The notes under the pieces were generated by a model, which worked only from the letters and a program-made list of their open reading frames with translations, was not told the origin of the DNA and did not search any database. A DNA stretch of 64,000 nt, from positions 1,279,501 to 1,343,500 of the forward strand of contig NZ_CP152017.1 of NCBI RefSeq assembly GCF_038618305.1, written 5' to 3'. This document shows, piece after piece, positions 54,006 through 63,520 of this stretch (position 1 is the first letter of the stretch; each line of letters opens with the position of its first letter). Made by a program: the position numbers and the translations under genes. The stretch is from Sporosarcina sp. FSL K6-2383 (GTDB taxonomy: Bacteria; Bacillota; Bacilli; Bacillales_A; Planococcaceae).

Positions 54006-54521
54006 TTAATTATCCTCATCGAGGCGGAATGTCTCGTACACTGTCCAAGAACCGTCCTCAAGCTGATAGAGAAGATGGAGGCGATCAATCGTTTCTGTGT
54101 GATCCACGCCAATCATTTTAAGTTGACCGATAATATCATCGTGTTCACCAGAAGTGAGTTTTTGTGCAATTGTCACGTGCGGAACAAATGCAAACTCAGG
54201 TTCATCACCAGGGAAATTATAGTTTAGGTCTTTATGCAATGCTTCTAAATCATCGTTTAATTCTGCTTTGAAGTAAATCGTATTTGTAATAGGAGCAAAT
54301 GAGCTGACCTTTGAAACGTTCAATTCAAAAGGCTTATGCTTATTTGTGACTGCTTTAATCGCTTTGGCCACTTCTGCAATTTCTTGATCGTTCGCTTCGA
54401 ATACACCTTTAACTGTCATATGCGGTGTGATAAGTGCATAATGCGGGTCGTATCTTTTACGGTAAGCATTTGCCAGGTCCTGAAGTTTCTTTGATGGGAA
54501 TGCAACAACGCCGTATTTCAT
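54006..54521 (-). CDS. yjcG: 2'-5' RNA ligase family protein (YjcG)
   Basis: The 171-residue 2H phosphoesterase has two HxT motifs: TPHMTVKGVF (residues 33-42) and FVPHVTIAQKL (near 114-124). It may act on 2',3'-cyclic or 2'-5' RNA bonds; the substrate is unproven. ATG 54521 follows a GGAGG on the minus strand. Confidence 0.92.
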   Translation of the reverse strand: MKYGVVAFPSKKLQDLANAYRKRYDPHYALITPHMTVKGVFEANDQEIAEVAKAIKAVTNKHKPFELNVSKVSSFAPITNTIYFKAELNDDLEALHKDLNYNFPGDEPEFAFVPHVTIAQKLTSGEHDDIIGQLKMIGVDHTETIDRLHLLYQLEDGSWTVYETFRLDEDN

Positions 54522-54638
54522 AATGTTACCTCCTAGTAAGAATGATTTGGTAAAGGCTTTTATTAGTATTGATTATACCAGAATGCTTGGGAAAATGTCC
54601 GTTTTGTCCGAAATCAATTAACTGAAGTATGGTCGCTT

Positions 54639-55361
54639 TTACAAATTGTATGTTTTTTGAATAGCACGTCGGACATCGGGCTGCCAATGCTTCCAAGTAT
54701 GGTCTCCTTCAAATTCTTCATAGAAGTACGGAAACCCTTTTCTTTCGATCAAATCTTTTAAAACGCGATTCGGAGAGAGGAAATCACGAACACCATCAAC
54801 CGTTGTTTTCACTTCTGTTTCACCTTGTCCAATGACATGGTAAATCGATAAATGCGAAGGGCTTTGTGCCGTTTCGACAGCTTCGAGTACGCGTTCATCG
54901 ACAAGAGGTGAATGAAGAATGACCTGTCCAAAGCTATTTGGGTATTTTAATGCTGTTAGTAAAGAAACGGTTGCTGCTAGCGAGTCTCCAATAAGTCCGC
55001 GACCGGCGCCAATCTGATACGTCGGATAATTGTCATCCATATAAGGAACGAGCTCATGAGCTAGGAAGCGGATATAAGCCTCGAGGCGATCACCTTCTGG
55101 ATGATACATGCGTCTCCGTTCCGAAACGCTTTTATAAGGGACACCCACGACAATGACGTTTTCAATGTCACCAGCATCCATCAGCTCATCGACAACGCGA
55201 CCAATTCGTCCGTATTGAAAATAATCTTTGCCGTCTGATGCGATGAGCACTGAGTATTTATATAAGGGAGAATAGTTATAGGGCAAGTGAATGAGTAGTT
55301 GCATCTCCTCGTCAAGTTCTTTGCTGTAGATTGTGATATCTTCAATTTTTCCATATTTCAT
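54639..55361 (-). CDS. yjcH: Esterase family protein (YjcH, putative esterase)
   Basis: An alpha/beta hydrolase of the esterase D/Fes type: YSVLIASDGKDYF, GRGLIGDSLAATVSLLTAL with the likely nucleophile Ser in GDSLA, and FEGDHTWKHWQP with the His. ATG 55361 (MKYGKIEDI) follows GGGGGTCTTTC, so the upstream frame is not used. Likely part of the yjcH-yjcG-yjcF unit. Confidence 0.87.
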   Translation of the reverse strand: MKYGKIEDITIYSKELDEEMQLLIHLPYNYSPLYKYSVLIASDGKDYFQYGRIGRVVDELMDAGDIENVIVVGVPYKSVSERRRMYHPEGDRLEAYIRFLAHELVPYMDDNYPTYQIGAGRGLIGDSLAATVSLLTALKYPNSFGQVILHSPLVDERVLEAVETAQSPSHLSIYHVIGQGETEVKTTVDGVRDFLSPNRVLKDLIERKGFPYFYEEFEGDHTWKHWQPDVRRAIQKTYNL

Positions 55362-55475
55362 TTTGAAAGACCCCCTAGAAGAGTATGTGTACTGAAAGTG
55401 TAACATATCGTTAACTACAGGTATAATGGTTATATTCTATTTTTAAAAAGATTAAAAAAAGGGAGCTGAACAGAA

Positions 55476-56060
55476 TTGTTTAATAACCAAGAGAGTGTCC
55501 ATTCAAAAGTAGTAACAGCAGCGACGAAAGCGGCGCTGGAGAGACGTGGGGTAACAATAGAGGCGGTAGCTGAAATCGTTTTTGAATTACAGCAACCGTA
55601 TAATAAAGGACTTGAAATGGCGCATTGTATCGAATCAGTTGAAGGTGTGTTACGCAAACGGGAATTGCAACATGCGATACTGGTTGGCATCGAGTTGGAT
55701 GAGCTTGCAGAGCAAGGGAAATTGTCGGCGCCATTGCAACAAATTGTAGAGTCGGATGAAGGACTATTTGGTGTGGATGAAACGATTGCACTCGGTGCTG
55801 TGTTTACATATGGCTCTATTGCGGTAACGACATTTGGGCATCTGGATAAAAATAAAACCGGTATCATTAATGAGCTTGATACGAAGGTAGGAAGAGGTAT
55901 CCATACATTCCTCGATGATCTTGTTGCAAGTATTGCAGCATGTGCGGCTTCACGCATTGCGCATAGAACCCGTGATTTAGAAGAAGCCGGGGAAACGTTT
56001 GAAGATATTAAACCCGATGAAACGATGCCTGAAACGAAAGTGAAGGGTACACATATCTGA
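55476..56060 (+). CDS. PgpA-family protein (YutG-like)
   Basis: The 194-residue protein matches the PgpA domain in its first 155 residues: RGVTIEAVAEIVFELQQPYN, LGAVFTYGSIAVTTFGHLDK and LDTKVGRGIHTFLDDLVASI. Bacterial PgpA removes phosphate from phosphatidylglycerol phosphate, but YutG-like forms are soluble and their role is uncertain. It starts at TTG 55476, after GGGAGCTG. An acidic tail follows. Confidence 0.85.
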   Translation: MFNNQESVHSKVVTAATKAALERRGVTIEAVAEIVFELQQPYNKGLEMAHCIESVEGVLRKRELQHAILVGIELDELAEQGKLSAPLQQIVESDEGLFGVDETIALGAVFTYGSIAVTTFGHLDKNKTGIINELDTKVGRGIHTFLDDLVASIAACAASRIAHRTRDLEEAGETFEDIKPDETMPETKVKGTHI

Positions 56061-56251
56061 ATCGAATGCATCCATATATTATCGTGAGTAGCGCAGAGAG
56101 GGCTCCTTTTCTGCCTGCTTTTTATTGGCAAAAAGGTTGTATACGCTTGCAAAAAACTGAGTAGTCATAAAAGTGATAGCTAAATGTTTGATAATCATGG
56201 TAGAATGAATTTTAAGTTTACTTTTAGTTTAATAAAGGGGGAAATAATCAA

Positions 56252-57262
56252 ATGAAAAAGACGAAATTACGTTTGTTGGGATTTGTAACGTTAATGGCAC
56301 TACTTGTGCTAGCTGCATGTAATTCTGGTGACTCAGGTAGTTCTAGTGATTCGGGTAGCCCAGAGAAAGAGACTGAAACCGCCAAAACAAAAGAGGATTA
56401 CGATTTCCTTAGTATTTTAACGGGTGGAACGCAGGGGACGTACTATCCATTAGGTGGATCATTTGCAGATTATATTACAGATGCAACGGGGGTTAAGACA
56501 ACAGCAGAATCTTCACAAGCTTCGGCTGCAAATATGACAGCTCTTCAAGACGGTGATGCTGATATCGCATTCGTTCAAACGGATATCGCTTATTACGCTT
56601 CAAAAGGTGAGCTGATGTTTGACGGTGAGATTATTGATAATGTATCCGCTATCGGTGCATTGTACCCAGAAACTGTTCAATTAATCACGTTAGAGAAGAA
56701 TGGCATTAAAACATATGAAGATTTGAAAGGAAAGAAAATTTCTGTTGGAGCACCTGGGTCAGGTACGTATGCTAACGCGGAACAACTTCTTGAAATTCAT
56801 GGTCTGACAATGGATGATATTAAACCACAAAACCTTGATTTTGGGGAGTCGCAGGAAAGCCTGCAGTCTGGTCAAATCGATGCAGCATTCATCACTGCAG
56901 GTACGCCTACAGGTGCTGTTGAAGGATTGAACGCAGTTGCAGACGTTTTCGTTGTTCCAGTTGAAAATGCTAAAGCAGAAGAATTGATTGAAAAGTATCC
57001 TTATTATGCAAAAGAAACAATTCCGGCAGGAACATATGGATTGACTGAGGATACACAAGCAGTTTCTGTAGGTGCTATGCTTGTTATTCAAAATGAAATT
57101 CCTGAAGATCTAGGCTATGAAATTACGAAAGCGATTTATGATAATGCATCAAAACTTCAGCATGCTAAGGGTAAATTGATCAAAGCTGAATCAGGACTTG
57201 ATGGAATTGGTATTCCGGTTCACCCTGGTGCACAGAAATACTTTGATGAAGTAAATAAATAA
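56252..57262 (+). CDS. TAXI-family TRAP transporter substrate-binding lipoprotein
   Basis: The 336-residue protein has a lipoprotein signal (LLVLAACNSG, lipid on Cys23) and the TAXI family marks: LTGGTQGTYYPLGGSFADYI, LQDGDADIAFVQTDIAYYA and SVGAPGSGTYANAEQLLEIHG (cut). It binds a small acid for the adjacent TRAP permease. It starts at ATG 56252 after AAGGGGGAAAT. A terminator after it may set a higher level than the permease. Confidence 0.95.
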   Translation: MKKTKLRLLGFVTLMALLVLAACNSGDSGSSSDSGSPEKETETAKTKEDYDFLSILTGGTQGTYYPLGGSFADYITDATGVKTTAESSQASAANMTALQDGDADIAFVQTDIAYYASKGELMFDGEIIDNVSAIGALYPETVQLITLEKNGIKTYEDLKGKKISVGAPGSGTYANAEQLLEIHGLTMDDIKPQNLDFGESQESLQSGQIDAAFITAGTPTGAVEGLNAVADVFVVPVENAKAEELIEKYPYYAKETIPAGTYGLTEDTQAVSVGAMLVIQNEIPEDLGYEITKAIYDNASKLQHAKGKLIKAESGLDGIGIPVHPGAQKYFDEVNK

Positions 57263-57277
57263 TACATTGTAATCTGA

Positions 57278-57318
57278 GGGGGCGGTGAGGCATTAGGCTT
57301 CTGCCGTCCCATTTTTTT
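57278..57318 (+). terminator. Terminator between the TAXI and DUF1850 genes
   Basis: GGGGCGG pairs with CCGTCCC (57279-57285 and 57304-57310), followed by ATTTTTTTAT. Partial read-through is expected. Confidence 0.75.
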
Positions 57319-57358
57319 ATCTTCATTTAGCTGAATATGATACGGGAGGAAGAGGCGG

Positions 57359-57886
57359 ATGAAATACAAAGTGATTGTTCCGCTCATTCTTTTGATTATG
57401 GTTGTTTCGTTTTTTTTGCCTATTAAACAAGCATTTACGTTTACCGAGCACAGAACGGAAAATCCAAAACTCTTCTATATTCCAACAAAAAGCAACGATA
57501 ACTTTCAAATTCGGTATGTCCATTCTATTCATCTAACAGATGTTATCGAATCCTATGAAATAACGGCGGATCAAAAAATTCGACTCGTTTCAATGCAATA
57601 TGAGGATCTAGCAATTGGTTTACCAGGCTATGCAGAAGAAGGGGAAACATTGTCAGTGAATGATGGAGTGTACACGCTTACATATGATGATAATGTGATT
57701 GACTCTTTTATCATGCTAATTGGTAATGTAGATGCAGACTTAGCTTTTCGATATGTTGGAACTGAACTAAACTTAAAAAAACAGCTAGTTAGAGGAAAGT
57801 CGTACACATTTTGCGTGAAAAAACTATCCGTCTATCAAATGCTGAAGGGGGTCAATATGAATGGGAAAAGAGACAAAGCAGAATGA
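57359..57886 (+). CDS. DUF1850 domain protein of the TRAP operon
   Basis: The 175-residue protein has one N-terminal membrane helix and the DUF1850 core (FQIRYVHSIHLTDVIESYEI, YEDLAIGLPGYAEEGE). Genes of this family are regularly found between TAXI binding proteins and TRAP permeases, but the role is unknown. ATG 57359 follows GGGAGGAAGAGG. Its end overlaps the permease gene by 26 nt. Confidence 0.88.
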   Translation: MKYKVIVPLILLIMVVSFFLPIKQAFTFTEHRTENPKLFYIPTKSNDNFQIRYVHSIHLTDVIESYEITADQKIRLVSMQYEDLAIGLPGYAEEGETLSVNDGVYTLTYDDNVIDSFIMLIGNVDADLAFRYVGTELNLKKQLVRGKSYTFCVKKLSVYQMLKGVNMNGKRDKAE

Positions 57887-59897
57887 TTCAGAAATCCTAG
57901 AAGTTGAACAAGAAGAATTTAAAATGCTGTCAGAAGAAGAACAGTTAGAAATACTTCAAAAGTATGATCCAGAATCGAATACGCGCAATGTTACTGGAAT
58001 TTTTAAGAAAATTGTCTTTTTCGGTTTACTTGCATTTTCCATTTTCCAATTGTATACATCGATTGGAACACCTTTCACCGCCTATATTCAACGCTCGATT
58101 CACTTAGGATTTGCATTGGCACTTATTTTTATCCTATTCCCCGCAAGAAAAAAAGTTGGAGTCAAAAGGAATAAGGTTCCTTTTTACGATATAATCCTGT
58201 CACTTCTTGCAATAGGAGTTGGCTTGTATTGGCCATTATTCCTTGAGGAACTTGTACTGCGTGTTGGTCGTGTATCGCCACTGGATATGGTTGTAGGTGT
58301 TATTGCTATTCTACTTACTTTAGAGGCTGCAAGGCGCGCGGTAGGATTGCCGATTACAATTATTTCGGTGACATTTTTAACCTATGCATTTTTGGGACCC
58401 TATTTCCCAGGATTCCTTGCACACCGCGGGCAAGATTTGAAAAGTGTAGTTCAACTGATGTTTTATACGACGGATGGAATTTTAGGAACACCGATTAGCG
58501 TATCTGCGACATTCATATTTGTGTTCTTGTTATTCGGAGCATTCTTGGTCAAGACAGGTGTTGGGGCTTATTTCAATGACCTTGCAGTGGTGTTGGCGGG
58601 TCGTTTAGTGGGGGGACCTGCAAAGGTCGCTATTTTCTCAAGTGCTTTACAAGGTACAATTTCGGGAAGTTCGGTAGCCAACGTTGTAGGCTCGGGCTCT
58701 TATACCATTCCAATGATGAAAAAACTAGGTTATCGAAAAGAATTTGCAGGCGGTGTTGAAGCAGCCGCTTCAACGGGTGGTCAAATTATGCCACCAATTA
58801 TGGGGGCAGCCGCATTCCTGATGGTTGAATTTATAGGTGGCGTTACGTACTGGCAAATCGCCAAAGCTGCTGCGATTCCAGCTCTTCTTTATTTCACAGG
58901 TGTTTGGATCATGACACATTTTGAAGCGAAGCGCGTAGGTTTACAAGGAATGGCTGAAGATCAGATTCCTGATCGAAAAGAAACATTAAAGAAAATTTAC
59001 TTGCTGTTACCGATTATTGGGATTATTGTATTCCTATTAGCCGGTATTGCAACAATGAAAGCCGCTCTTCTCGGAATTGTTTTAACAATTGTCGTGAGTG
59101 CGTTCGACAAGTCTACACGTCTTGGATTGAAGGATATGATTCATGCACTCGTTGATGGTGCACGTACGGCACTTGCCGTTGCAGCAGCAACAGCTTGTGC
59201 AGGGATTATAGTAGGGGTTGTTGTAAAGACTGGACTCGGTTTAAGTCTTGCGACAGGACTTATTTCAGCCGCGGGAGGAAACATTTTCCTTACGCTATTC
59301 TTTACGATGCTCGCAGCTATCGTATTAGGAATGGGTTCTCCTACTACAGCAAACTATGTCATAACATCGACAATCGCGGCTCCAGCGATTATTACGCTAT
59401 TGATGCTAGATAATCCAGATGCAGCAGTTCCGCTTGTTGTAGCTATATCGGCGCATCTATTTGTATTCTATTTTGGGATTATAGCAGATATAACACCTCC
59501 GGTTGCGCTTGCAGCGTTTGCCGCGGCTGGTATTTCAGGCGGGGATCCTATTAAAACCGGTGTTGTGTCAGCGAAGCTTGCTGTTGCAGCATTTATCATT
59601 CCGTATATGTTTGTATTCAATCCTGCGATGCTAATGATTGGCGCCTCCATTCCTGAAATTGTTTGGGTTGTTGCCACGGCGATTATTGGAATGATTGCGA
59701 TTGGTGCGGGAATGATTGGCTATTGGTATCGTAAATGTAATTGGATTGAGCGTATTATTGCGCTCGGAACTGGATTGCTCCTTATCTATCCTGAAACAAT
59801 TACGGATATTATTGGTTTGGTTCTTTTCGCAACAATGTTTGTGATTCAATGGTTGTCTAGGAATAAAGACAATAATAAAGTTGCAGTTGCTTCTTAA
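57861..59897 (+). CDS. TRAP transporter permease, fused 4TM/12TM type
   Basis: The 678-residue membrane protein fuses the small and large TRAP subunits, as is usual with TAXI systems: about four N-terminal helices, then SGSSVANVVGSGSYTIPMMK and GIIADITPPVALAAFAAAGI of the DctM-like part, with roughly 16 or more helices. It imports organic acids using a sodium or proton gradient; the substrate is unknown. It starts at ATG 57861, inside the DUF1850 end. Confidence 0.94.
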   Translation: MGKETKQNDSEILEVEQEEFKMLSEEEQLEILQKYDPESNTRNVTGIFKKIVFFGLLAFSIFQLYTSIGTPFTAYIQRSIHLGFALALIFILFPARKKVGVKRNKVPFYDIILSLLAIGVGLYWPLFLEELVLRVGRVSPLDMVVGVIAILLTLEAARRAVGLPITIISVTFLTYAFLGPYFPGFLAHRGQDLKSVVQLMFYTTDGILGTPISVSATFIFVFLLFGAFLVKTGVGAYFNDLAVVLAGRLVGGPAKVAIFSSALQGTISGSSVANVVGSGSYTIPMMKKLGYRKEFAGGVEAAASTGGQIMPPIMGAAAFLMVEFIGGVTYWQIAKAAAIPALLYFTGVWIMTHFEAKRVGLQGMAEDQIPDRKETLKKIYLLLPIIGIIVFLLAGIATMKAALLGIVLTIVVSAFDKSTRLGLKDMIHALVDGARTALAVAAATACAGIIVGVVVKTGLGLSLATGLISAAGGNIFLTLFFTMLAAIVLGMGSPTTANYVITSTIAAPAIITLLMLDNPDAAVPLVVAISAHLFVFYFGIIADITPPVALAAFAAAGISGGDPIKTGVVSAKLAVAAFIIPYMFVFNPAMLMIGASIPEIVWVVATAIIGMIAIGAGMIGYWYRKCNWIERIIALGTGLLLIYPETITDIIGLVLFATMFVIQWLSRNKDNNKVAVAS

Positions 59898-59904
59898 ATA
59901 AAAT

Positions 59905-59948
59905 GGCAGAACTCCCTTCGCTATTTATAGTGGAGGGGGTTCTACTTA
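59905..59948 (+). terminator. TRAP operon terminator
   Basis: AGAACTCCC (59908-59916) pairs with GGGGGTTCT (59935-59943), then a short T-rich tail. Confidence 0.7.
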
Positions 59949-59950
59949 TT

Positions 59951-60376
59951 TTAGGAGTGAATCAATCTCGGAGTAGGGCTATTTTGAAAAAAGTCCAAAA
60001 TTTGTTTTTATAATGTGATAAAATTTGATATGCTTCTACTATAGGAGATGAAAGAGTACTTTATACATATGAAGAAAAAGAGAGAGTTATTATTTAGAAG
60101 ATAGTTGATTGTCGATGGAACAATGTTACCCATCGACAAAACAGCGAATACGTGCAAATTTTACATATATGGCGTTACTGTTGTGCCCGTGACAAGCGTC
60201 AAAAGTGAAAAGACTTGTATTATGAGTCAATGAATATTTTTTAACGATACCCGGGTAATTCAATTTTCACATAAATCGGTATTTTCTCACTTGCAATTAG
60301 ACCGAAATAAATATATAGTCGATGTTCAGCATATAATACTTTAGACATAAAGAAAGATGAGAAGAGGGATGGGTAA
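59951..60376 (+). other. Long upstream region of the chemoreceptor gene
   Basis: About 425 nt, A/T-rich. It holds one clear hairpin TTGTCGATGG/CCATCGACAA (60110-60139) without a T-run, and a TATAAT near 60335. No riboswitch consensus or sigma-D promoter could be fitted. Confidence 0.4.
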
Positions 60377-61708
60377 ATGCAGAAGAAGCAAAGAAAACCA
60401 AAGATGCAAGCAAAACAAAAAGAGCAAAAGAGACAAGGTGCTACCAGTAAAATTTCATTCAAATTATGGATACTCACCGTCTTGTTAAACGCTATAATTG
60501 GTACTGTAATTGGTTTAACAAGCTATCAATTTGCTAAAAAGGATATAGTAGTCATGAGTGGGAAATTTGATATAGTACTTCTAATTTTGGTCGTGGTAGG
60601 TATTGGTTCAGCTATTTTCTATGGTGTCATAAGGAAAAAGGTTGCCCTATTAAGTGATATCTCGCAAAACTCTCTACTAATTGCCGATGGTGATTTAACG
60701 GGTAAACAGCTTCCTGAATCGACTGATGAAATTGGTAAGATTGGTGTCTCTTTCAACCAGATGACGACTAATCTGCGTGCATTGCTAACAGATGTACAAG
60801 AAACTAGTAAATTATTAGTGACTTCGGCTAGTGAGCTGTCTGCTGTGTCAGAAGAAACGTCTGCAAGTAGCGATGAAATTGGCGCTGCCATGATGGAAAT
60901 TACGACTGGTGCAGTTGGACAAGCGACTAATCTAGAGGATACAAATAAGAGCCTAGGCCTTTTAGTAGCTTCTGTTGGTAAAATGAATGATCAAAATCAG
61001 CATATTAAGGAAATTAGTGCGATTTCTGAGGATGCAACGGCAAAAGGACAAGACATTGTTGCGGTTCTAAAAAAGTCAAATGATGAATCGACGTTAGCAG
61101 CTGATCAAATCAGTGTTGGGATTACTAATCTTTATACGAAATTAAAGGATATTTCGACGATTACAGATGCGATTACTAATGTATCCTCACAGACGAATTT
61201 ACTGGCATTAAACGCTAGTATTGAAGCTGCGCGGGCGGGCGAGCATGGTAAGGGCTTTGCGGTTGTAGCTGAGGAAGTAAGAAAATTAGCAGAGCAATCA
61301 AGTGTCTCAACGAACCAAATTCAGCAGATGATTATTGGAATCGAAAAAGAAGTAGAAGACACTGTGATGGCGATGATGACAACAACGACTATTTCCAATC
61401 AATTGAACACAGCTGTGAAGGATACAGAAGATGAGTTCAATAAAATTGCAGCATCAGTCCAAGAAACTTCAGCAGCAATGGAACAGTTAAACGTTGAAAT
61501 TCTGCAAGTAACTGAACAGAGTACAGTTATCACTGACGCTATTCAAAATGTATCAGCAATTGCGGAGCAAACTGCTGCATCTGCGGAAGAAGTGACTGCA
61601 TCTGTGGATGAACAATCACAAGCAATTGCGAGTGTGACAAAGCTTGCACAAGGGTTAACGGATTTAAGCGAAAGAGTAAGCGAAGCGATTCGAAAATATA
61701 AAATATAA
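60377..61708 (+). CDS. Methyl-accepting chemotaxis protein without a sensor domain
   Basis: The 443-residue receptor has a basic N-terminus (residues 1-25), two membrane helices (about 28-51 and 62-83) joined by only about ten residues, a HAMP-like stretch, and the signalling domain with the hairpin tip [20 protein letters not shown] and VRKLAEQSS. It lacks the extracellular ligand domain, so it may sense membrane state, redox or a cytoplasmic signal. It starts at ATG 60377 after GAGGGATGGG. Confidence 0.93.
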   Translation: MQKKQRKPKMQAKQKEQKRQGATSKISFKLWILTVLLNAIIGTVIGLTSYQFAKKDIVVMSGKFDIVLLILVVVGIGSAIFYGVIRKKVALLSDISQNSLLIADGDLTGKQLPESTDEIGKIGVSFNQMTTNLRALLTDVQETSKLLVTSASELSAVSEETSASSDEIGAAMMEITTGAVGQATNLEDTNKSLGLLVASVGKMNDQNQHIKEISAISEDATAKGQDIVAVLKKSNDESTLAADQISVGITNLYTKLKDISTITDAITNVSSQTNLLALNASIEAARAGEHGKGFAVVAEEVRKLAEQSSVSTNQIQQMIIGIEKEVEDTVMAMMTTTTISNQLNTAVKDTEDEFNKIAASVQETSAAMEQLNVEILQVTEQSTVITDAIQNVSAIAEQTAASAEEVTASVDEQSQAIASVTKLAQGLTDLSERVSEAIRKYKI

Positions 61709-61723
61709 TTTGAATTAAAATAG

Positions 61724-61767
61724 AAAATATCTCCTACAACCAGAAATGGATGTGGGAGATATTTTTT
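61724..61767 (+). terminator. Terminator of the chemoreceptor gene
   Basis: AAATATCTCC pairs with GGAGATATTT, followed by TTTT. Confidence 0.88.
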
Positions 61768-61819
61768 AATCCTTTTTTTAAGGTTATGTAGCATTGTCAT
61801 AGGGGTTGTCTACTTTATG

Positions 61820-61857
61820 CCATATGCTAGTAAACAAGGTGTTGTTACTACATATGG
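61820..61857 (+). promoter_or_regulatory. 38-nt near-perfect inverted repeat before the amidase gene
   Basis: CCATATGCTAGTAAACAA and TTGTTACTACATATGG pair with two single-base bulges around GGTG. There is no T-run. It lies 35 nt before the amidase start, so it could be an operator or a 5' hairpin. Confidence 0.5.
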
Positions 61858-61892
61858 TAATCAGACCTTAGTAGGAAGGGAGGGAAAAATAT

Positions 61893-62597
61893 ATGGCCTA
61901 TACAAACATTAATAACTTTGTTCCGACATCACTCTATCCACTCAAAGCACCATATGTTATGGTGCCGGAATACATTACAATCCATAATACTGCCAATGAT
62001 GCGGCGGCCATTAACGAGATTGCTTATATGATACGTAATAAGAATGCCACGTCGTTCCATGTCGCAATTGACGATAAACACGCTGTGCAAGGAATTCCAT
62101 TCAATCGTAACGGATGGCATGCTGGGGATGGTAATGGGACTGGCAACCGCAAATCTATTGGGATTGAAATTTGTTACTCGAAATCAGGCGGTGCTACCTA
62201 TAAGGCGGCCGAAGCAAATGCCATTGAATATATTGCTCGTTTACTCAAACAATTTGGCTGGGATGCGAATCGAGTTAAATGGCACCGGGATTGGAGTGGT
62301 AAACAATGCCCGCACCGTATCATTGGAGAAGGTCGTATGAATTCTGTCCATAACGCGATTGAAAAACGCCTGACTGAATTGAATACGAATACATCTATAG
62401 GATCAAAGGAGGGGATACGCATGTTTAGTCCAAGTTCTGCCACGTTGAAAATTGCCTTCGAACAATACTTAGCAGATGCTGTTAAGGATGGTTTATTGAC
62501 GGAGAAATGGTTAACTGACTTTAAGGAAGGAAAGCTGTCACTAGACGACGCACTTGCATTGAAAGTCATTGTTGACCAGAGAGGGAAAAAAGGATAA
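61893..62597 (+). CDS. N-acetylmuramoyl-L-alanine amidase (amidase_2, endolysin-like)
   Basis: The 234-residue enzyme has an amidase_2 domain (about 15-150): YITIHNTAND with the first zinc His, FHVAIDDKHAVQGIPFNRNG, GIEICYS with the catalytic Glu, and KWHRDWSGKQCPH with further zinc ligands. It cleaves the sugar-peptide bond in peptidoglycan. It has no signal peptide and resembles phage endolysins or CwlA, but no holin or other phage gene is nearby. The C-terminal 60 residues form helices that may bind the wall. Confidence 0.92.
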   Translation: MAYTNINNFVPTSLYPLKAPYVMVPEYITIHNTANDAAAINEIAYMIRNKNATSFHVAIDDKHAVQGIPFNRNGWHAGDGNGTGNRKSIGIEICYSKSGGATYKAAEANAIEYIARLLKQFGWDANRVKWHRDWSGKQCPHRIIGEGRMNSVHNAIEKRLTELNTNTSIGSKEGIRMFSPSSATLKIAFEQYLADAVKDGLLTEKWLTDFKEGKLSLDDALALKVIVDQRGKKG

Positions 62598-62735
62598 TTG
62601 CTATTGCGGGGAAAATATAAGTACTTGAGTGCATTTAAATTTACTAGTTCTAAATACCATTGTATACTATCTGTATTAATACTAAACGACTATGAAGTGT
62701 ATAGAGCTAAAAATAGGTTGAAAGGAGTTAAAGTA

Positions 62736-63104
62736 ATGGAAGCACAAGAATTATTAGTTAAAATTAATCAGAGTATCGAAAATCTAGATTTGATATCGGC
62801 AAGAAGATATATTGAGGAAAATCTAGAGTTGTTACGAAAAAACAGACATCATCTTTCCAAAAATGCAAGAGAATTATTTGATTACCTTCAAAGTGAGTCT
62901 AATTCTTCGACAAACAATTATAATCGCCGCGAACTCCACATGATTAACACCATCAACACTTATGCCACTCGATTTGATGTACGAGGCCTCAGATTATCAG
63001 TCAAAAATAATGCGGATTTACTGATGAAAAAAGATATTCGCCTCTATTTAAATGCAGATGCCAAGATTCTTTTAGAAGGTATGAAAGCTATTCAGGTGAG
63101 TTAA
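62736..63104 (+). CDS. Small helical protein, unknown
   Basis: A 122-residue protein made of helices: MEAQELLVKINQSIENLDLI, SARRYIEENLELLRKNRHHL and LYLNADAKILLEGMKAI. I do not recognise the family with confidence. ATG 62736 follows AAAGGAG with 8 nt, so the longer open frame from 62598 is not used. It ends at a terminator shared with the opposing gene. Confidence 0.7.
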   Translation: MEAQELLVKINQSIENLDLISARRYIEENLELLRKNRHHLSKNARELFDYLQSESNSSTNNYNRRELHMINTINTYATRFDVRGLRLSVKNNADLLMKKDIRLYLNADAKILLEGMKAIQVS

Positions 63105-63123
63105 GTGCCCAGTAGCTAATATT

Positions 63124-63157
63124 CAAAAAAGTGACCCTTTGAAAGGTCACTTTTTTA
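63124..63157. terminator. Bidirectional terminator
   Basis: AAAAAAGTGACC and GGTCACTTTTTT pair around an 8-nt loop. It overlaps the stop codon of the minus-strand GlsB-like gene. Confidence 0.88.
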
Positions 63158-63395
63158 ATGTCTTTAAAATAAAGCTAACAATTAGTACAAAGATAATAGC
63201 ACCGATTAAAGTAGGAATAATGAAAAATCGACCTATTTCTGGTCCCCACGAACCTAGCAGGATAGAACCTAACCAGCCACCTATCAAACCTGCAATAATG
63301 TTACCAATAATTCCTCCAGGTATATCTCTTCCGATAATCATTCCTGCAAACCAACCAAGTACACCACCAACAATTAAAGTCCATAGTAAGCCCAT
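63147..63395 (-). CDS. GlsB/YeaQ/YmgE family stress membrane protein
   Basis: The 82-residue protein has three helices with many glycines: GLLWTLIVGGVLGWFAGMII, GGIIGNIIAGLIGGWLGSIL and a last hydrophobic end, as in the transglycosylase-associated / YeaQ family. It is linked to envelope stress in other bacteria. The ATG at 63395 follows AGGAGTG. Confidence 0.9.
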   Translation of the reverse strand: MGLLWTLIVGGVLGWFAGMIIGRDIPGGIIGNIIAGLIGGWLGSILLGSWGPEIGRFFIIPTLIGAIIFVLIVSFILKTLKK

Positions 63396-63451
63396 TTATT
63401 CATCACTCCTAGATTTGTATATAACTCTATTCCCAGTTACCAATATTTAAA

Positions 63452-63486
63452 ACAAAAAAACACCAACCTCTAAAGGATGATGTTTT
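63452..63486 (-). terminator. Terminator after tRNA-Val
   Basis: On the minus strand AAACATCATCCT pairs with AGGTTGGTGTTT, followed by TTTTT. Confidence 0.75.
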
Positions 63487-63520
63487 CTATAAACTCTTGG
63501 TACGTATGACTTTCTAAGTA

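Noticed and set aside
60069..60104. 11-codon mini-frame (MKKKRELLFRR) upstream of the chemoreceptor
   Set aside because: No ribosome site at the right distance and too short to judge.
61818..61913. 31-codon upstream frame starting ATG CCA TAT before the amidase
   Set aside because: No ribosome site, and the frame is largely the inverted repeat; no evidence that it is translated.
61893..62597. Prophage region around the amidase
   Set aside because: No holin, integrase, tail or capsid gene is nearby; neighbours are a chemoreceptor and small housekeeping genes.
62598..62735. Longer version of the small helical protein from 62598
   Set aside because: A clear AAAGGAG site precedes ATG 62736 and the upstream codons look non-coding.
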